Positions 17,199 through 27,049 are shown, counted from the stretch's first letter. The stretch: 62,840 nt of DNA from 66-474 sp051961995 (GCA_051961995.1 JBQCCR010000019.1:1-62840); one strand, 5' to 3'. Numbers and translations: made by a program. The notes: generated by a model from the sequence alone, not told the origin.

Positions 17199-17240
17199 GG
17201 AAGCCGGAAGTCGGGAATCGGAAATCGGGAATCGGGGGCG
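17199..17240. repeat. imperfect 7-bp array (GGGAATC type, 6 units)
   Basis: Units GGAAGCC, GGAAGTC, GGGAATC, GGAAATC, GGGAATC and GGGGGCG run in register and start 2 bases upstream of the pit start codon. In the pit direction the leader is pyrimidine-rich (GATTCCC). A second, more degenerate G-rich run on the opposite strand lies at about 17331-17363, beyond a REP-like hairpin. Confidence 0.85.
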
Positions 17241-17287
17241 GGAAGCGTCCAAAATCCGTTTGGGTTCGTGCCCGGCAGGGAAATGGA

Positions 17288-17305
17288 TTCCGGCTTTCGC
17301 CGGAA
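17288..17305. repeat. REP-like hairpin
   Basis: TTCCGGC-TTTC-GCCGGAA forms a 7-bp stem with a 4-base loop. This is the core of the widespread repetitive extragenic palindrome whose minus-strand translation reads VPAKAGIHFP. It sits between pit and the DUF47 gene, flanked on both sides by heptad runs. Confidence 0.8.
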
Positions 17306-17365
17306 CGACGAATGGGACCATTCGCTTCTGCCCCGTCCCGGGCTCCCCGTCCCCAGCCCCGCTAC

Positions 17366-17995
17366 TCATGAGTGCTTCAACACGATCGAATAGATGATGT
17401 TGCCGACGTCGCGGCAGCGATCAATCGCTTTTTCCATCAGTTCGAACAGATCCTTGGCCAGCACCACCTTGATGGGATCGCCATTGGCCGTGTACAGGTC
17501 GCGATACGCCTCCAGCAGCATGCGGTCGGCTTCGGATTCGATCGCCTGCAAGCGATCCTGCAGCGCGCGCATGCGGTCAATGCGCAGGCCATTGCGCAGT
17601 TCGCCGACCATCTCGGCGAGCACTTCGGTAGCGCGCATCAGCAGCACCGCGCGCGCGGCGAAATCCACGCCCTCCAGCCGGCTCGGCATGATCGCGTAGC
17701 GCTCGGCGAATTTCTCGATGGTCTTGGGAATGCGGTACAGCGCCGAGGACATCGCCTCGATGTCCTCGCGATCCAGCGCGGTCACGAACGTGTTGACCAG
17801 CGCCTGGCTGATTTGGGAGGCGATCTGCTTCTCGCGCCGGCGCGCGGCGCGGAAGCTGTCCAGGATCATCGCCTCGCCGCGATGCTCCAGCAACTTCTGC
17901 AGGGCATTGGCGCCCTCGCGCGCGGCCTCCGCGCTGGCTTCCAGCAGGTCATAGAATTTGTCGCCCTTGCCGAACATCGTTTGCAGCGAAAACAT
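17366..17995 (-). CDS. DUF47 family protein (PhoU-like PiT accessory protein)
   Basis: 209 residues, almost wholly helical, matching the DUF47/TIGR00153 family, which is distantly related to PhoU. Recognisable pieces are the N-terminal FGKGDKFYDLLEASAEAA and the acidic helix ESEADRM that likely binds metal. These proteins are nearly always encoded next to PiT transporters and are thought to modulate them. Here the gene precedes pit on the same strand, separated by 169 bases of repeat DNA. Confidence 0.92.
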   Translation of the reverse strand: MFSLQTMFGKGDKFYDLLEASAEAAREGANALQKLLEHRGEAMILDSFRAARRREKQIASQISQALVNTFVTALDREDIEAMSSALYRIPKTIEKFAERYAIMPSRLEGVDFAARAVLLMRATEVLAEMVGELRNGLRIDRMRALQDRLQAIESEADRMLLEAYRDLYTANGDPIKVVLAKDLFELMEKAIDRCRDVGNIIYSIVLKHS

Positions 17996-18128
17996 GATGG
18001 GTCCTTTTCACAAGCCGGCGCAGACTAGTCCGGGCATGTTACACGACCGTGACAACCGGCCGAAGCGGCGGGCTTGCTACACTCCCCGCATGAACGCCTC
18101 CGCGCGCGCCCGGCCACGCTGACCGAAC

Positions 18129-19466
18129 ATGCTGACCGAACTCGGATTGGTGCTGCTGCTGGCACTCTTCAACGCATTCTTCGCACTTTCTGAAATCGCC
18201 CTGATCGCCTCGCGCAAGGTGCGCCTGAAGCACATGGCGCGCTCCAGTTCCCAGGCGCAGATCGCGCTCAGGCTGGCCGAACATCCCGAGCGTTTCCTCT
18301 CGACCGTGCAGGTCGGCATCACATTGATCACGTTGATCACCGGCGCCGCCACCGGCAACGCGGTCAGCGAGGACATCCGCCGCTGGCTGCTGCACCTCGG
18401 CCTGAATGGCGTGGTGCCTTACGCCACCATCATCGGCCTGATCATCGGTTTCATCATCGTCACGACCATCAACATCACGGTCGGCGAGCTGGTGCCCAAG
18501 CGCGCGGCGCTGACCGGCCCCGAGCGCATCGCCTGCGTGATTGCCACGCCGATGCTGGTGCTCTCCTGGCTGACCGCGCCGTTCGTGTGGGTGTTGAACC
18601 GCTTGAGCGGCCTGGTGCTCGCCATCCTGCGCCTCAACCGCGCTCGCCGCGAGAAAGTGACGGAAGAAGAAATCCGCCTGCTGGTCGCCGAAGGGGCCGA
18701 GGAAGGCGTGCTCGACCCCGACGAGCGCAACATGGTCAATCGCGTGTTGCGGCTGGGCGACCGCGCGGTGGACAGCGTGATGACGCCGCGCCCGCGCATC
18801 GCCTGGCTCGATGCCGCCGCGCCCATTGCGGAAAACCTCGCGGTGCTGCGCACCACGCCGTTCTCGAGGTATCCCGTGTATCGCGAGAACGAAGACGAAG
18901 TCTTGGGCGTGCTGGAGGTGAAGCGCCTGCTGCGCGGCGCATCGCTGGAAACCCGATTGCCTGAATTGTTCAAGCGGCTCGCCAAGCCGCTATTCGTGCC
19001 CGGCACCGCGCGCGCGCTGGACCTGCTGGAAGAATTCCGCGATGCGCAGACGCAGATCGCGCTGGTGGTGGACGAATACGGCGGCATCGAGGGACTGGTC
19101 ACATTGAACGATCTGCTGAGTGCCGTGGTCGGCCGCGCCGCGCCGGCCGAGGGCGAGGCCCCGCGCAATGCACCGGTGGTGCGCCGCGAGGACGGCAGCC
19201 TGCTGGTGGACGGCTCGCTCTCCACTGACGACCTGCGCGAGCTGCTGCAGCGGCTGGAACTGCCCAACGAAGACGAGGAAGACTTCCGCACCGTGGCCGG
19301 CATGATGATGGCCGCCTTCGGCCATATCCCCGAGGCCGGCGAATATTTCGAGTGGCGCGATCTGCGCTTCGAAGTGATGGACCTCGACGGCGCGCGCATC
19401 GACAAGGTGCTGATCGCGCCGGTGGCGGATGGAGACGGAGGCGAAGCGGAGATGGGGGGCGGATAG
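18129..19466 (+). CDS. HlyC/CorC family membrane protein (DUF21-CBS-CorC_HlyC)
   Basis: 445 residues: an N-terminal DUF21/CNNM transmembrane domain (about 1-190) beginning LGLVLLLALFNAFFALSEIAL, a CBS pair (about 210-340; MTPRPRIAWLD and VVDEYGGIEGLVTLNDLL), and a C-terminal transporter-associated CorC_HlyC domain with TVAGMMMAAFGHIPEAGE. Relatives (CorB/YtfL/YfjD) export or regulate Mg2+ or Co2+, and some control polyamine efflux. The ion is not readable here. It is convergent with trmJ. Confidence 0.93.
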   Translation: MLTELGLVLLLALFNAFFALSEIALIASRKVRLKHMARSSSQAQIALRLAEHPERFLSTVQVGITLITLITGAATGNAVSEDIRRWLLHLGLNGVVPYATIIGLIIGFIIVTTINITVGELVPKRAALTGPERIACVIATPMLVLSWLTAPFVWVLNRLSGLVLAILRLNRARREKVTEEEIRLLVAEGAEEGVLDPDERNMVNRVLRLGDRAVDSVMTPRPRIAWLDAAAPIAENLAVLRTTPFSRYPVYRENEDEVLGVLEVKRLLRGASLETRLPELFKRLAKPLFVPGTARALDLLEEFRDAQTQIALVVDEYGGIEGLVTLNDLLSAVVGRAAPAEGEAPRNAPVVRREDGSLLVDGSLSTDDLRELLQRLELPNEDEEDFRTVAGMMMAAFGHIPEAGEYFEWRDLRFEVMDLDGARIDKVLIAPVADGDGGEAEMGGG

Positions 19467-19496
19467 GGGATGGCAGACGAAAGCGAGTCACCCTGT

Positions 19497-20270
19497 TTAC
19501 GTTTCTCTCTGTCCGTCTCCCGCCTCCCCGGCCAGCCGCGCCATCCTCTCCGCGTCCGCGAGGATCCCGTGCAGCACGCGCAGTTCGCGCTCGTCCGGTT
19601 GCGCGCGCTGGAACAGTCGGCGCAGGCGAAGCTCGATCGTCATCGCCGAGCGGCCCTTGTGGAAGTCAATCGCGTGCAGGGTCCGGAACAGGTGCAGATA
19701 GAACTGTTCCATCTGTTGCGCGCTCGCAGGCGTATCGCGGGCAATCGGCGCATCCGCGGTTGACTCGGCTTCATCGAGCAAGGCCATCCGCACTTCGTAG
19801 GCCATCACCTGCACGGCCTGGGCGAGATTGAGCGAGGAAAAATCTTCCACGCTCGGGATGCGCACCATCGCGTGACAGCGCAGCAGTTCGTCATTGTCCA
19901 GGCCGGATTGCTCATTGCCGAACAGCAGCGCGACCTGCGTGCCGCCCCGCAACTCGGCCGAGATCTGCCCCGCCGCTTCGCGCGGCGACAGTTCCGGAAG
20001 CGCGATGCCGCGCCGGCGCGCGCTCAGGCCGTACACGCGCGTGCAATCGGCGATGGCTTCCGGCAGGGCATCGCAAACGGCGAGGGTCGCGAGCACATCG
20101 TTCGCGCCCGCGGCCATCGCCTGCACCTGTGGATCGGGATACCGATGCGGCGCGACCAGCAGCAGCCGGTCGAAGCCCATGGTGCGGATCGCACGCGCCG
20201 CCGAGCCGATATTGCCCGGATGCGAGGTGCGCGCGAGGACGAAGCGGAGGTTTGCGGGAACCGATGACAT
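19497..20270 (-). CDS. trmJ: tRNA (cytidine/uridine-2'-O-)-methyltransferase
   Basis: 257 residues of the SPOUT superfamily. TrmJ uses S-adenosylmethionine to 2'-O-methylate position 32 of several tRNAs. The knot motifs are SHPGNIGSAARA, LLFGNEQSGLDNDEL and SSLNLAQAVQVMAYE, followed by a helical C-terminal dimer extension. Start ATG 20270 (MSSVPANLRFVL) is preferred because the frame upstream is only repeat DNA encoding SPLTAHR heptapeptides. The array starts 3 bases before the ATG and there is no Shine-Dalgarno. Confidence 0.93.
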   Translation of the reverse strand: MSSVPANLRFVLARTSHPGNIGSAARAIRTMGFDRLLLVAPHRYPDPQVQAMAAGANDVLATLAVCDALPEAIADCTRVYGLSARRRGIALPELSPREAAGQISAELRGGTQVALLFGNEQSGLDNDELLRCHAMVRIPSVEDFSSLNLAQAVQVMAYEVRMALLDEAESTADAPIARDTPASAQQMEQFYLHLFRTLHAIDFHKGRSAMTIELRLRRLFQRAQPDERELRVLHGILADAERMARLAGEAGDGQRET

Positions 20271-20273
20271 CAA

Positions 20274-20371
20274 GTGAGCGGTGAGCGGTGAGCGGTGAGC
20301 GGTGAGCGGTGAGCGGTGAGCGGTGAGCGGTGAGCGGTGAGCGGTGAGCGGTGAGCGGTGAGCGGTGAGCG
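20274..20371. repeat. 7-bp tandem repeat (GTGAGCG, 14 perfect copies)
   Basis: Fourteen perfect copies of GTGAGCG, 98 bases, end 3 bases short of the trmJ start codon. In the trmJ direction the unit is CGCTCAC. Since 7 is not a multiple of 3, 21 bases make a seven-codon repeat that is open in the trmJ frame. Confidence 0.98.
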
Positions 20372-20454
20372 GGAAAGCATAACAACACCCGTCACTCCGG
20401 GGCCGTTTGCGCCTGGGCGCGAACGGAACCCGGAACCCAGCGACTCCGGACTGA

Positions 20455-20500
20455 TGGCAAAGGCCCTGGGTCGCGGCTTGCGCCGGGATGATGGAAACGG
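20455..20500. repeat. degenerate REP-like element
   Basis: GGTCGCGGCTTGCGCCGGGA resembles the REP core seen at 17288. Its opposite strand reads the familiar SIIPAQAATQ-type pseudo-peptide. It lies between two heptad arrays in the trmJ-suhB divergent region. Confidence 0.55.
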
Positions 20501-20523
20501 GACCTTGCCGTGTTTCCTTCCCC

Positions 20524-20568
20524 CGTTCCCCGCTCCCACAACCCTTCGTCTCCCGTCTCCCGTCTCCC
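20524..20568. repeat. 7-bp array (GTCTCCC type)
   Basis: CGTTCCC and CGCTCCC, then an irregular 10 bases, then three perfect GTCTCCC units (20548-20568). It ends 65 bases upstream of the suhB start. It is the mirror partner of the 14-copy array across the REP-like element. Confidence 0.85.
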
Positions 20569-20633
20569 GCTGATAAACTTGCCATTCGCCGCCTCCGAGC
20601 GGCGCGTTCTTTTAATCATTCCAGGTATCCGTC

Positions 20634-21443
20634 ATGGCCAGACCCGCCGTCACCGTCGCGGTGCGCGCTGCGCGCGCCGCAGGCAATGTCATCCTGCGCT
20701 ACATGAATCGGGTCGGCAGCCTGGTCGTCACCGAAAAGCAGCACCTGGATTTCGCCACGGAAGTGGACCGGCAGGCCGAAGCCGAGATCGTGCGCGAGTT
20801 GAAACGTGCCTATCCAGACAACGCCATTCTCGGCGAGGAATCCGGCGCCTCCGGCCGGCACAACGCGCGTTTCACCTGGGTGATCGACCCGCTGGACGGC
20901 ACCCACAATTACCTCCGCGGCATTCCGCAATTCGCCGTCTCGATCGCGCAACTGGATCGCGGCGAGCCGGTGCACGCGGTGATCTTCGATCCGCTGCGCG
21001 ACGAGCTATTCACCGCCAGCAAGGGCGACGGCGCGTTCCTCAATGATCGCCGCATCCGCGTCAGCAAGCGCGAGTCGCTGGACGGGTCGCTGATCGCCAC
21101 TGGTTTTCCCTATCGCCAGCGCGCGCACCTGGATGCACAGCTCGACATGACCCGCGTGCTGCTGGGGCGCGCCGAGGACCTGCGCCGCGCGGGCTCCGCC
21201 GCGCTGGATCTGGCCTGGACCGCGAACGGACGTCTGGACGGCTATTTCGAGATCGGCCTCAAGCCCTGGGACATGGCCGCCGGCGTGCTGCTGGTGCGTG
21301 AGGCCGGCGGCCGCTACTGCGATTTCGCCGGCCGCGACGGCATTCCGGCCTCCGGCAACATCATCGCGGGCAATCTCCACGTCGTGACGCAGATGGTGGA
21401 AGCGGTCGGCCCGGTGCTGCCACCGGCATTGTTGAAAGCCTGA
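20634..21443 (+). CDS. suhB: inositol-1-monophosphatase family protein
   Basis: 269 residues of the Mg2+-dependent, lithium-sensitive phosphatase family. Metal-binding motifs are the Glu in GEESGASG, WVIDPLDGTHNY and KPWDMAAGVLLVREAGG. E. coli SuhB dephosphorylates inositol phosphate and also joins the rRNA antitermination complex; the residues for the phosphatase fold are intact here. It is divergent from trmJ, with 363 bases of repeats between them, an arrangement common near xanthomonad trmJ/suhB. Confidence 0.94.
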   Translation: MARPAVTVAVRAARAAGNVILRYMNRVGSLVVTEKQHLDFATEVDRQAEAEIVRELKRAYPDNAILGEESGASGRHNARFTWVIDPLDGTHNYLRGIPQFAVSIAQLDRGEPVHAVIFDPLRDELFTASKGDGAFLNDRRIRVSKRESLDGSLIATGFPYRQRAHLDAQLDMTRVLLGRAEDLRRAGSAALDLAWTANGRLDGYFEIGLKPWDMAAGVLLVREAGGRYCDFAGRDGIPASGNIIAGNLHVVTQMVEAVGPVLPPALLKA

Positions 21444-21463
21444 TCGCACCGTCGCGCGACCGC

Positions 21464-21494
21464 GCCGTCCATGGCCGAAAGCTCCGTGGTCGCC
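21464..21494. repeat. dispersed intergenic repeat, copy 1
   Basis: GCCGTCCATGGCCGAAAGCT followed by CCGTGGTCGCC, downstream of suhB. It is very similar to 35060-35089 and to the reverse complement of 26274-26303; all three share GCCRTCCRTGGCC, a purine-rich spacer and CTCCGT. Confidence 0.8.
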
Positions 21495-21520
21495 TGCACG
21501 CAAGCTCCCATACGATTCGA

Positions 21521-22180
21521 TCAGCGAAACAATATCCGCCGCGGCTTGACCGGGAACTTGCCCCGCCAGTATTGCAGCAGCACGAAACCACCCACCGCGC
21601 CGCCCAGGTGGGCGAAATGGGCGACGCCCGCTTGCGTGCCGGTGACGCCGAGGAACAGTTCCAGCAGCATGTAGCCGATCACCGCCAGCCACGCCGGCAT
21701 CGGGATCGGTAGGATCAGCGCGATGATCCGGGCGTGCGGGTACAGCACGCCGAAGGCCAGCAGCAAGCCGAAGATCGCACCCGATGCGCCCAGCGTCGGA
21801 TAAAAGCCGCCGGTGAAGAAGTGCACCACGGCCAGATGGGCCAGCGCGGCGACCACCGCGCAGAAGACGTAATAGAACAGGAAGTGCCGCGTACCGAACA
21901 GGTTCTCGATCGGCGCGCCGAACATGTACAGCGCCAGCATGTTGAAGCCGATGTGCGCCCAGCCCCCGTGCAGGAAGGCGTAGGTGATCAGTTGCCAGAC
22001 TTGGAAGCCGACCATTACCGGCGCACCGTCGGCCGTGTAGCCGGCCAGATGCTGGGGCCCGATCGGCCAAAGCGCGGCGTGGACGACCAGCCAATCCTGC
22101 CCGCCCGCGAGCATGAGCAGGAAGATCGCGACGTTCGCAATCAGCAGCGAGAGAGTGACCGGCGGCAAATTGAAGCGCAT
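21521..22180 (-). CDS. rhomboid family intramembrane serine protease
   Basis: 219 residues with six predicted membrane helices. HGGWAHIGFNMLALYMFG carries the oxyanion His/Asn region, GASG carries the catalytic Ser133, and His191 in HFAHLGGAVGG completes the dyad. Rhomboids cleave membrane helices within the bilayer. The compact six-helix form lacks an extra seventh helix or soluble domains. It runs ahead of nothing on its strand; the GNAT gene is 8 bases upstream and may be co-transcribed. Confidence 0.93.
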   Translation of the reverse strand: MRFNLPPVTLSLLIANVAIFLLMLAGGQDWLVVHAALWPIGPQHLAGYTADGAPVMVGFQVWQLITYAFLHGGWAHIGFNMLALYMFGAPIENLFGTRHFLFYYVFCAVVAALAHLAVVHFFTGGFYPTLGASGAIFGLLLAFGVLYPHARIIALILPIPMPAWLAVIGYMLLELFLGVTGTQAGVAHFAHLGGAVGGFVLLQYWRGKFPVKPRRILFR

Positions 22181-22188
22181 GGCAATCC

Positions 22189-22623
22189 TCAGGTCAGTGG
22201 CTTGAAGAACACCGCTTGTCGCTTGTTCTCGACGTAGCCTTCGCGCAAGTAAAAGCGATGCGCGCGTTCGCGGATCACGTTGGAATTCACGCGCATCCGG
22301 GTCAGGCCGTGCTCACGCGCCCACGTTTCGGCCGCACGCAGCAACGCGGACCCGATGCCTTGACTGCGGCAGGATTCATCCACGATCAAGCCAGCCAGAT
22401 ACGCCCTGGGTTCATCCATCATGCTGTATTCGGCAAGCACGTGCGCGGTGCCGGCGATCGTTCGGTCGCGCATTTCCGCCACGTAAACGGCGCCCACCGG
22501 ACGAGCGATGATTTCTCGCAGGCGCCGCGCGGTCGCCTCTGCGTTCGCCGGATACCCCAGTTGACCGGACAACCGCGCTAGCGCCTCGGCGTCCTCGGGA
22601 TTTGCCTCGCGGATTTTCATCAT
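22189..22623 (-). CDS. GNAT family N-acetyltransferase
   Basis: 144 residues from the first of two adjacent ATG codons (22623/22620). The acetyl-CoA pyrophosphate loop is VDESCRSQGIGSALL, preceded by the beta strand YLAGLIV and followed by the C-terminal FYLREGYVENKRQAVFFK typical of GNAT fold ends. Substrate unknown. No clear Shine-Dalgarno is visible. It is 8 bases ahead of the rhomboid gene and 87 bases after the M20 peptidase, on the same strand. Confidence 0.88.
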   Translation of the reverse strand: MMKIREANPEDAEALARLSGQLGYPANAEATARRLREIIARPVGAVYVAEMRDRTIAGTAHVLAEYSMMDEPRAYLAGLIVDESCRSQGIGSALLRAAETWAREHGLTRMRVNSNVIRERAHRFYLREGYVENKRQAVFFKPLT

Positions 22624-22710
22624 TCGGCTGTCGGTGGTCAGTTGCTGGAACCTCAGCCCCGTCGTCGCGATCAGCTCCCGGCAATCGGCGCCCGGCACCT
22701 GCAGCCGGCC

Positions 22711-24156
<1,446 letters not shown>

Positions 24157-24359
24157 CAGTTTCTCCGCTGACACAAGCCGCTCAGTGTAGCAGCGCCGTG
24201 CCGTCGGCCGGCCTTGTCGGAAATCCCCGACAGCGCGGCGCTGCGCCTGCGCACACCGGGTGCAGCTTCGCCCGGCATACCCGCGCCGCTGCGCGCTTCA
24301 TGCTTTCCGCCACGCGACGCCGCTTGCCGGCGCGTGACACCCCAACACAGGAGACCATC

Positions 24360-24692
24360 ATGATCCGCAAGACTTTCGCCGCATTGTTGCTGACACTGGC
24401 CTGCGCCCTGCCCGCCTTCGCCGCCACCCCGGTGGACATCAACCACGCCGATGCCGCCACCATCGCCAACTCGCTGGACGGCATTGGCCTGAGCAAGGCC
24501 AACGCGATCGTCGCCTGGCGCAATGCCCACGGCGCCTTCAAATCCGCGGACGACCTGCGCCAGATCAAGGGCATCGGCGACAAGACCCTGGCTCGCAACC
24601 GCGACGCGATCCGCCTCGCCGGCGGCGGCGCGGTCGCGGCGAACGCAAAGTCCGCCAAGCCTGCGAAAGCGGCGCATCCACGCAAGCGCTGA
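24360..24692 (+). CDS. exported ComEA-like helix-hairpin-helix protein
   Basis: 110 residues from ATG 24360. A signal peptide ends at about ALPAFA. The mature part is a double helix-hairpin-helix: DINHADAATIANSLDGIGLSKANAI and FKSADDLRQIKGIGDKTLAR. The C-terminal tail is Ala/Lys-rich. ComEA-type proteins bind incoming double-stranded DNA in the periplasm during natural transformation. The short single-copy form here is common in Gram-negatives and could have that role; competence is not shown by other genes in the window. Confidence 0.88.
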   Translation: MIRKTFAALLLTLACALPAFAATPVDINHADAATIANSLDGIGLSKANAIVAWRNAHGAFKSADDLRQIKGIGDKTLARNRDAIRLAGGGAVAANAKSAKPAKAAHPRKR

Positions 24693-24752
24693 GCGATGTT
24701 CCGGGGAGGCGGCACGCGCTACACTCGCGCGCCGCCTTTCCGGAGTTCGCTC

Positions 24753-25214
24753 GTGATCCTGCCGCGGTATCGCATCGGTGCATCCACCATTCCCGGCGCG
24801 GGGCTTGGCTTGTTCATGGAGGAACCGGTGCCGCGCGGCCACGTGGTGATCGCGCCCGACGGAATCGGAGCGACTTTCAGTTTCGAGCATTTGCAAGCCG
24901 ATCCGGCACTCGCCGCACAACTGCATACCTCGGTGCGCTGGTTCGAGGATCGCTACACGCTGTCGCCGGAGTGGCCGGACGAGTGCTACGTCAACCACGA
25001 CTTCGAGCCGAATGGCTTGTGGCATCTGGGCTTCGTGTTCGCCGCGCGCAACCTGGCAGCCGGCGAGGAACTGACGATTGACTACCGGCACCTGCTCGCG
25101 CCCGGCCAGGAAGAAACCTTCCGCGATGCGCGCACCGGCCACCCGATCGTGGGCCTGAATTGGCGCGAGAGTTTGCGGCTGACCAGCCAGACACTGGCGA
25201 AGCTGCTGGCCTGA
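24753..25214 (+). CDS. SET-domain protein (predicted protein lysine methyltransferase)
   Basis: 153 residues, starting at GTG 24753 with CGGAG upstream. The SET core is recognisable: ASTIPGAGLGLFMEEPVPRG at the N-terminus, then CYVNHDFEPNGLW, which corresponds to the NHS-x-x-PN cofactor motif, and AGEELTIDYRHLL, the end of the catalytic site including the conserved Tyr. No post-SET zinc cluster is present. Bacterial stand-alone SET proteins have unknown targets. It is followed by DUF3147 and HutD genes. Confidence 0.85.
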   Translation: MILPRYRIGASTIPGAGLGLFMEEPVPRGHVVIAPDGIGATFSFEHLQADPALAAQLHTSVRWFEDRYTLSPEWPDECYVNHDFEPNGLWHLGFVFAARNLAAGEELTIDYRHLLAPGQEETFRDARTGHPIVGLNWRESLRLTSQTLAKLLA

Positions 25215-25269
25215 GCAGGCCCGGAGAACGAAGCTGGTCTACCATGGTCGTGTCGTCCGGGGCCTCGCG

Positions 25270-25611
25270 ATGGCACAGTTCATCCTCAAGACACTGATCT
25301 CCGCGCTGCTGATCGCCGGCGCATCCGAACTCGGCAAGCGCTCCAGCGTGGCCGGCGCGATCCTGGTTTCGTTGCCACTCACTTCGCTGCTGGCGATGTT
25401 GTGGTTGTGGCACGACACCCGCGATCCGGCGCGGCTGGCAAGCTTCTCGATGGATATCCTGTGGCTGGTGATCCCGTCGCTCGTCTTGTTCGTGGTGCTG
25501 GCCTGGCTGCTGCGCTCCGGTTTCCATTTCTGGTGGAGTCTGGCCGCCGCGATCACCGCCACGCTGATCGCCTATGGCGCGAGCCTGCTGGTACTCGGGC
25601 GGCTGAAATGA
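25270..25611 (+). CDS. DUF3147 family membrane protein
   Basis: 113 residues with four short membrane helices, containing ASELGKRSSVAGAILVSLPLTSLLAM, the conserved DUF3147 segment with its charged SELGKR loop. Function unknown. The stop codon overlaps the HutD start by 4 bases (ATGA), so the two are coupled. Confidence 0.85.
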   Translation: MAQFILKTLISALLIAGASELGKRSSVAGAILVSLPLTSLLAMLWLWHDTRDPARLASFSMDILWLVIPSLVLFVVLAWLLRSGFHFWWSLAAAITATLIAYGASLLVLGRLK

Positions 25612-26198
25612 GCGACACGCAGAGCTCGACCCATTGGCTGCCGCTGCCGGCCAGCTCGCATCGCATCGAGCCTTGGGCCAACGGCCTGGGTCAAACCGCG
25701 GTGATCCTGCGCGAGCCCGACGACGGCAACTGGCGCGTGCGAATCAGCGTCGCGCAGGTCGAACGCGATGGCCCGTTTTCGGAAATGCCGGACACCCAGC
25801 GCCTGCTGGTTCCGCTGGATGCAGCGATGGAATTGCGTCACCCCGACGGCCGCGTGCAACATGCCGACCGGTTCGGCGTACTGCGCTTCGACGGCGCGCC
25901 CGCGCCGTTCGGCATCCTGCCGGAAGGCGCAACACGCGATTTCAATCTGATGCTGCGCGATGGCGCGCGCGGCGAGCTGTTCGCGCGCACGCTGGTGGAT
26001 TCGATGGTGTTGCCGCCGGAGGCCGGCGCGCGCTGGGTGATCTATCTGCATCGCGGAAGCGCTGCCTTGCATGCCGGCGGCGCACAGCTTGGACTTGCGC
26101 CCGACGACGCCGCGCTGCTGGAGTTTCCGGCCGGAGAACGCGAACGCGCGGTGATCGAGGGCGCCGGCGAACTGGTGCTCGCGAAGTTGTATCGTTGA
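25608..26198 (+). CDS. HutD family protein
   Basis: 196 residues of a cupin-like fold with WANGLGQTAVILREP, the WRVRISVAQVERDGPFSEMP motif and a double beta-barrel C-terminal half. HutD proteins occur beside histidine-utilisation genes and have been proposed to moderate hut activation by binding formylated intermediates. hutG in this window is 20 kb away, so the link is only suggestive. Translationally coupled to the DUF3147 gene. Confidence 0.85.
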   Translation: MSDTQSSTHWLPLPASSHRIEPWANGLGQTAVILREPDDGNWRVRISVAQVERDGPFSEMPDTQRLLVPLDAAMELRHPDGRVQHADRFGVLRFDGAPAPFGILPEGATRDFNLMLRDGARGELFARTLVDSMVLPPEAGARWVIYLHRGSAALHAGGAQLGLAPDDAALLEFPAGERERAVIEGAGELVLAKLYR

Positions 26199-26273
26199 TT
26201 TTGCGATCATCCACGATCGCTGCTCGAGGCCATGAATCGCGAGCTTTGCCCTCGTCACATCATGAAACCCAAA

Positions 26274-26303
26274 GCGGCCACGGAGTTCTTGGCCACGGAC
26301 GGC
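26274..26303. repeat. dispersed intergenic repeat, copy 2 (inverted)
   Basis: The reverse complement reads GCCGTCCGTGGCCAAGAACT followed by CCGTGGCCGC, matching copies at 21464 and 35060. It lies between hutD-like and the response regulator gene. Confidence 0.8.
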
Positions 26304-26335
26304 AGCTGTTGGCCGCAATTTTCAATTAAGCTCGC

Positions 26336-26356
26336 CTCCGATCTCCGATTCCCGAT
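26336..26356. repeat. 7-bp array (CTCCGAT type, 3 units)
   Basis: Units CTCCGAT, CTCCGAT and TCCCGAT, continuing as C/T-rich DNA, end 9 bases before the response regulator start at 26366. The leader next to that ATG contains no purine-rich ribosome binding site. Confidence 0.75.
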
Positions 26357-26365
26357 CCCCTCTCC

Positions 26366-27049
26366 ATGCGCATCCTGGTAGTCGAAGACGATGCGGCGAT
26401 CGCCGATGCGGTCTGCGACGCGCTGAAGCGCGCCGGGCACACGGTGGACCATCTGACCGATGGCCGGCAGGCGCTGACCGCGCTGCGCGAACACACCTTC
26501 GCGCTGGTGGTGCTGGATCTCGGCCTGCCCGGCACCGAAGGCGGCGAGATCCTGCGCAAGCTGCGCTCGGATGCCGATCCGGTGCCTGTGCTGATCATCA
26601 CCGCGCGCGACGAACTGGATCAGCGGGTGCGCGCGCTCGATCTGGGAGCCGATGACTACCTGGTGAAGCCGTTCGCACTCGCGGAGTTCGAGGCACGTGT
26701 GCGCGCACTGCTGCGTCGGCGTGCATCGCAAGGCGTGCCGACGATGCGGATCGGCAACCTGTCCGTGGACCTCGCCGGGCGCCGCGCGCTGCTGGATGGT
26801 TTGGCGCTGGAACTCACTGCGCGCGAATTCGGCCTGCTGGAGGCGCTGCTGTTGCGTCGCGGCCGAGTCACTTCGCGCGAGCAATTGATCGAAACGCTGT
26901 GCAAGTGGGACGAGACGCTCTCCGACAACGGTCTGGACATCGCGGTGTATCGTTTGCGCCGCAAGCTCGCCGGCAGCGGCGTTTCGGTGCGGACCGTGCG
27001 CGGGCTCGGTTACCTGCTCGAAGAAGGCGATGAGTCGAACCAGTCCTAG
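26366..27049 (+). CDS. OmpR-family response regulator, QseB/PmrA-like
   Basis: 227 residues: a receiver domain (1-120) with acidic pair EDD at 7-9, phosphorylated Asp51 in VVLDLGLPG and Lys in VKPFAL, then a winged-helix DNA-binding domain (about 130-220) with EQLIETLCKWDETLSDNGLDIAVYRLRRKL and VRTVRGLGYLL. It overlaps the sensor kinase gene by 20 bases. The pair resembles QseBC/PmrAB/TctDE systems; the stimulus is not readable. The start lies just after a C-rich heptad array. Confidence 0.94.
   Translation: MRILVVEDDAAIADAVCDALKRAGHTVDHLTDGRQALTALREHTFALVVLDLGLPGTEGGEILRKLRSDADPVPVLIITARDELDQRVRALDLGADDYLVKPFALAEFEARVRALLRRRASQGVPTMRIGNLSVDLAGRRALLDGLALELTAREFGLLEALLLRRGRVTSREQLIETLCKWDETLSDNGLDIAVYRLRRKLAGSGVSVRTVRGLGYLLEEGDESNQS

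Noticed and set aside
20274..20585. Longer TrmJ start with a SPLTAHR repeat tail
   Set aside because: The extension translates only array and REP sequence. Family TrmJ proteins begin close to MSSVPANLRFVL, so 20270 is preferred.
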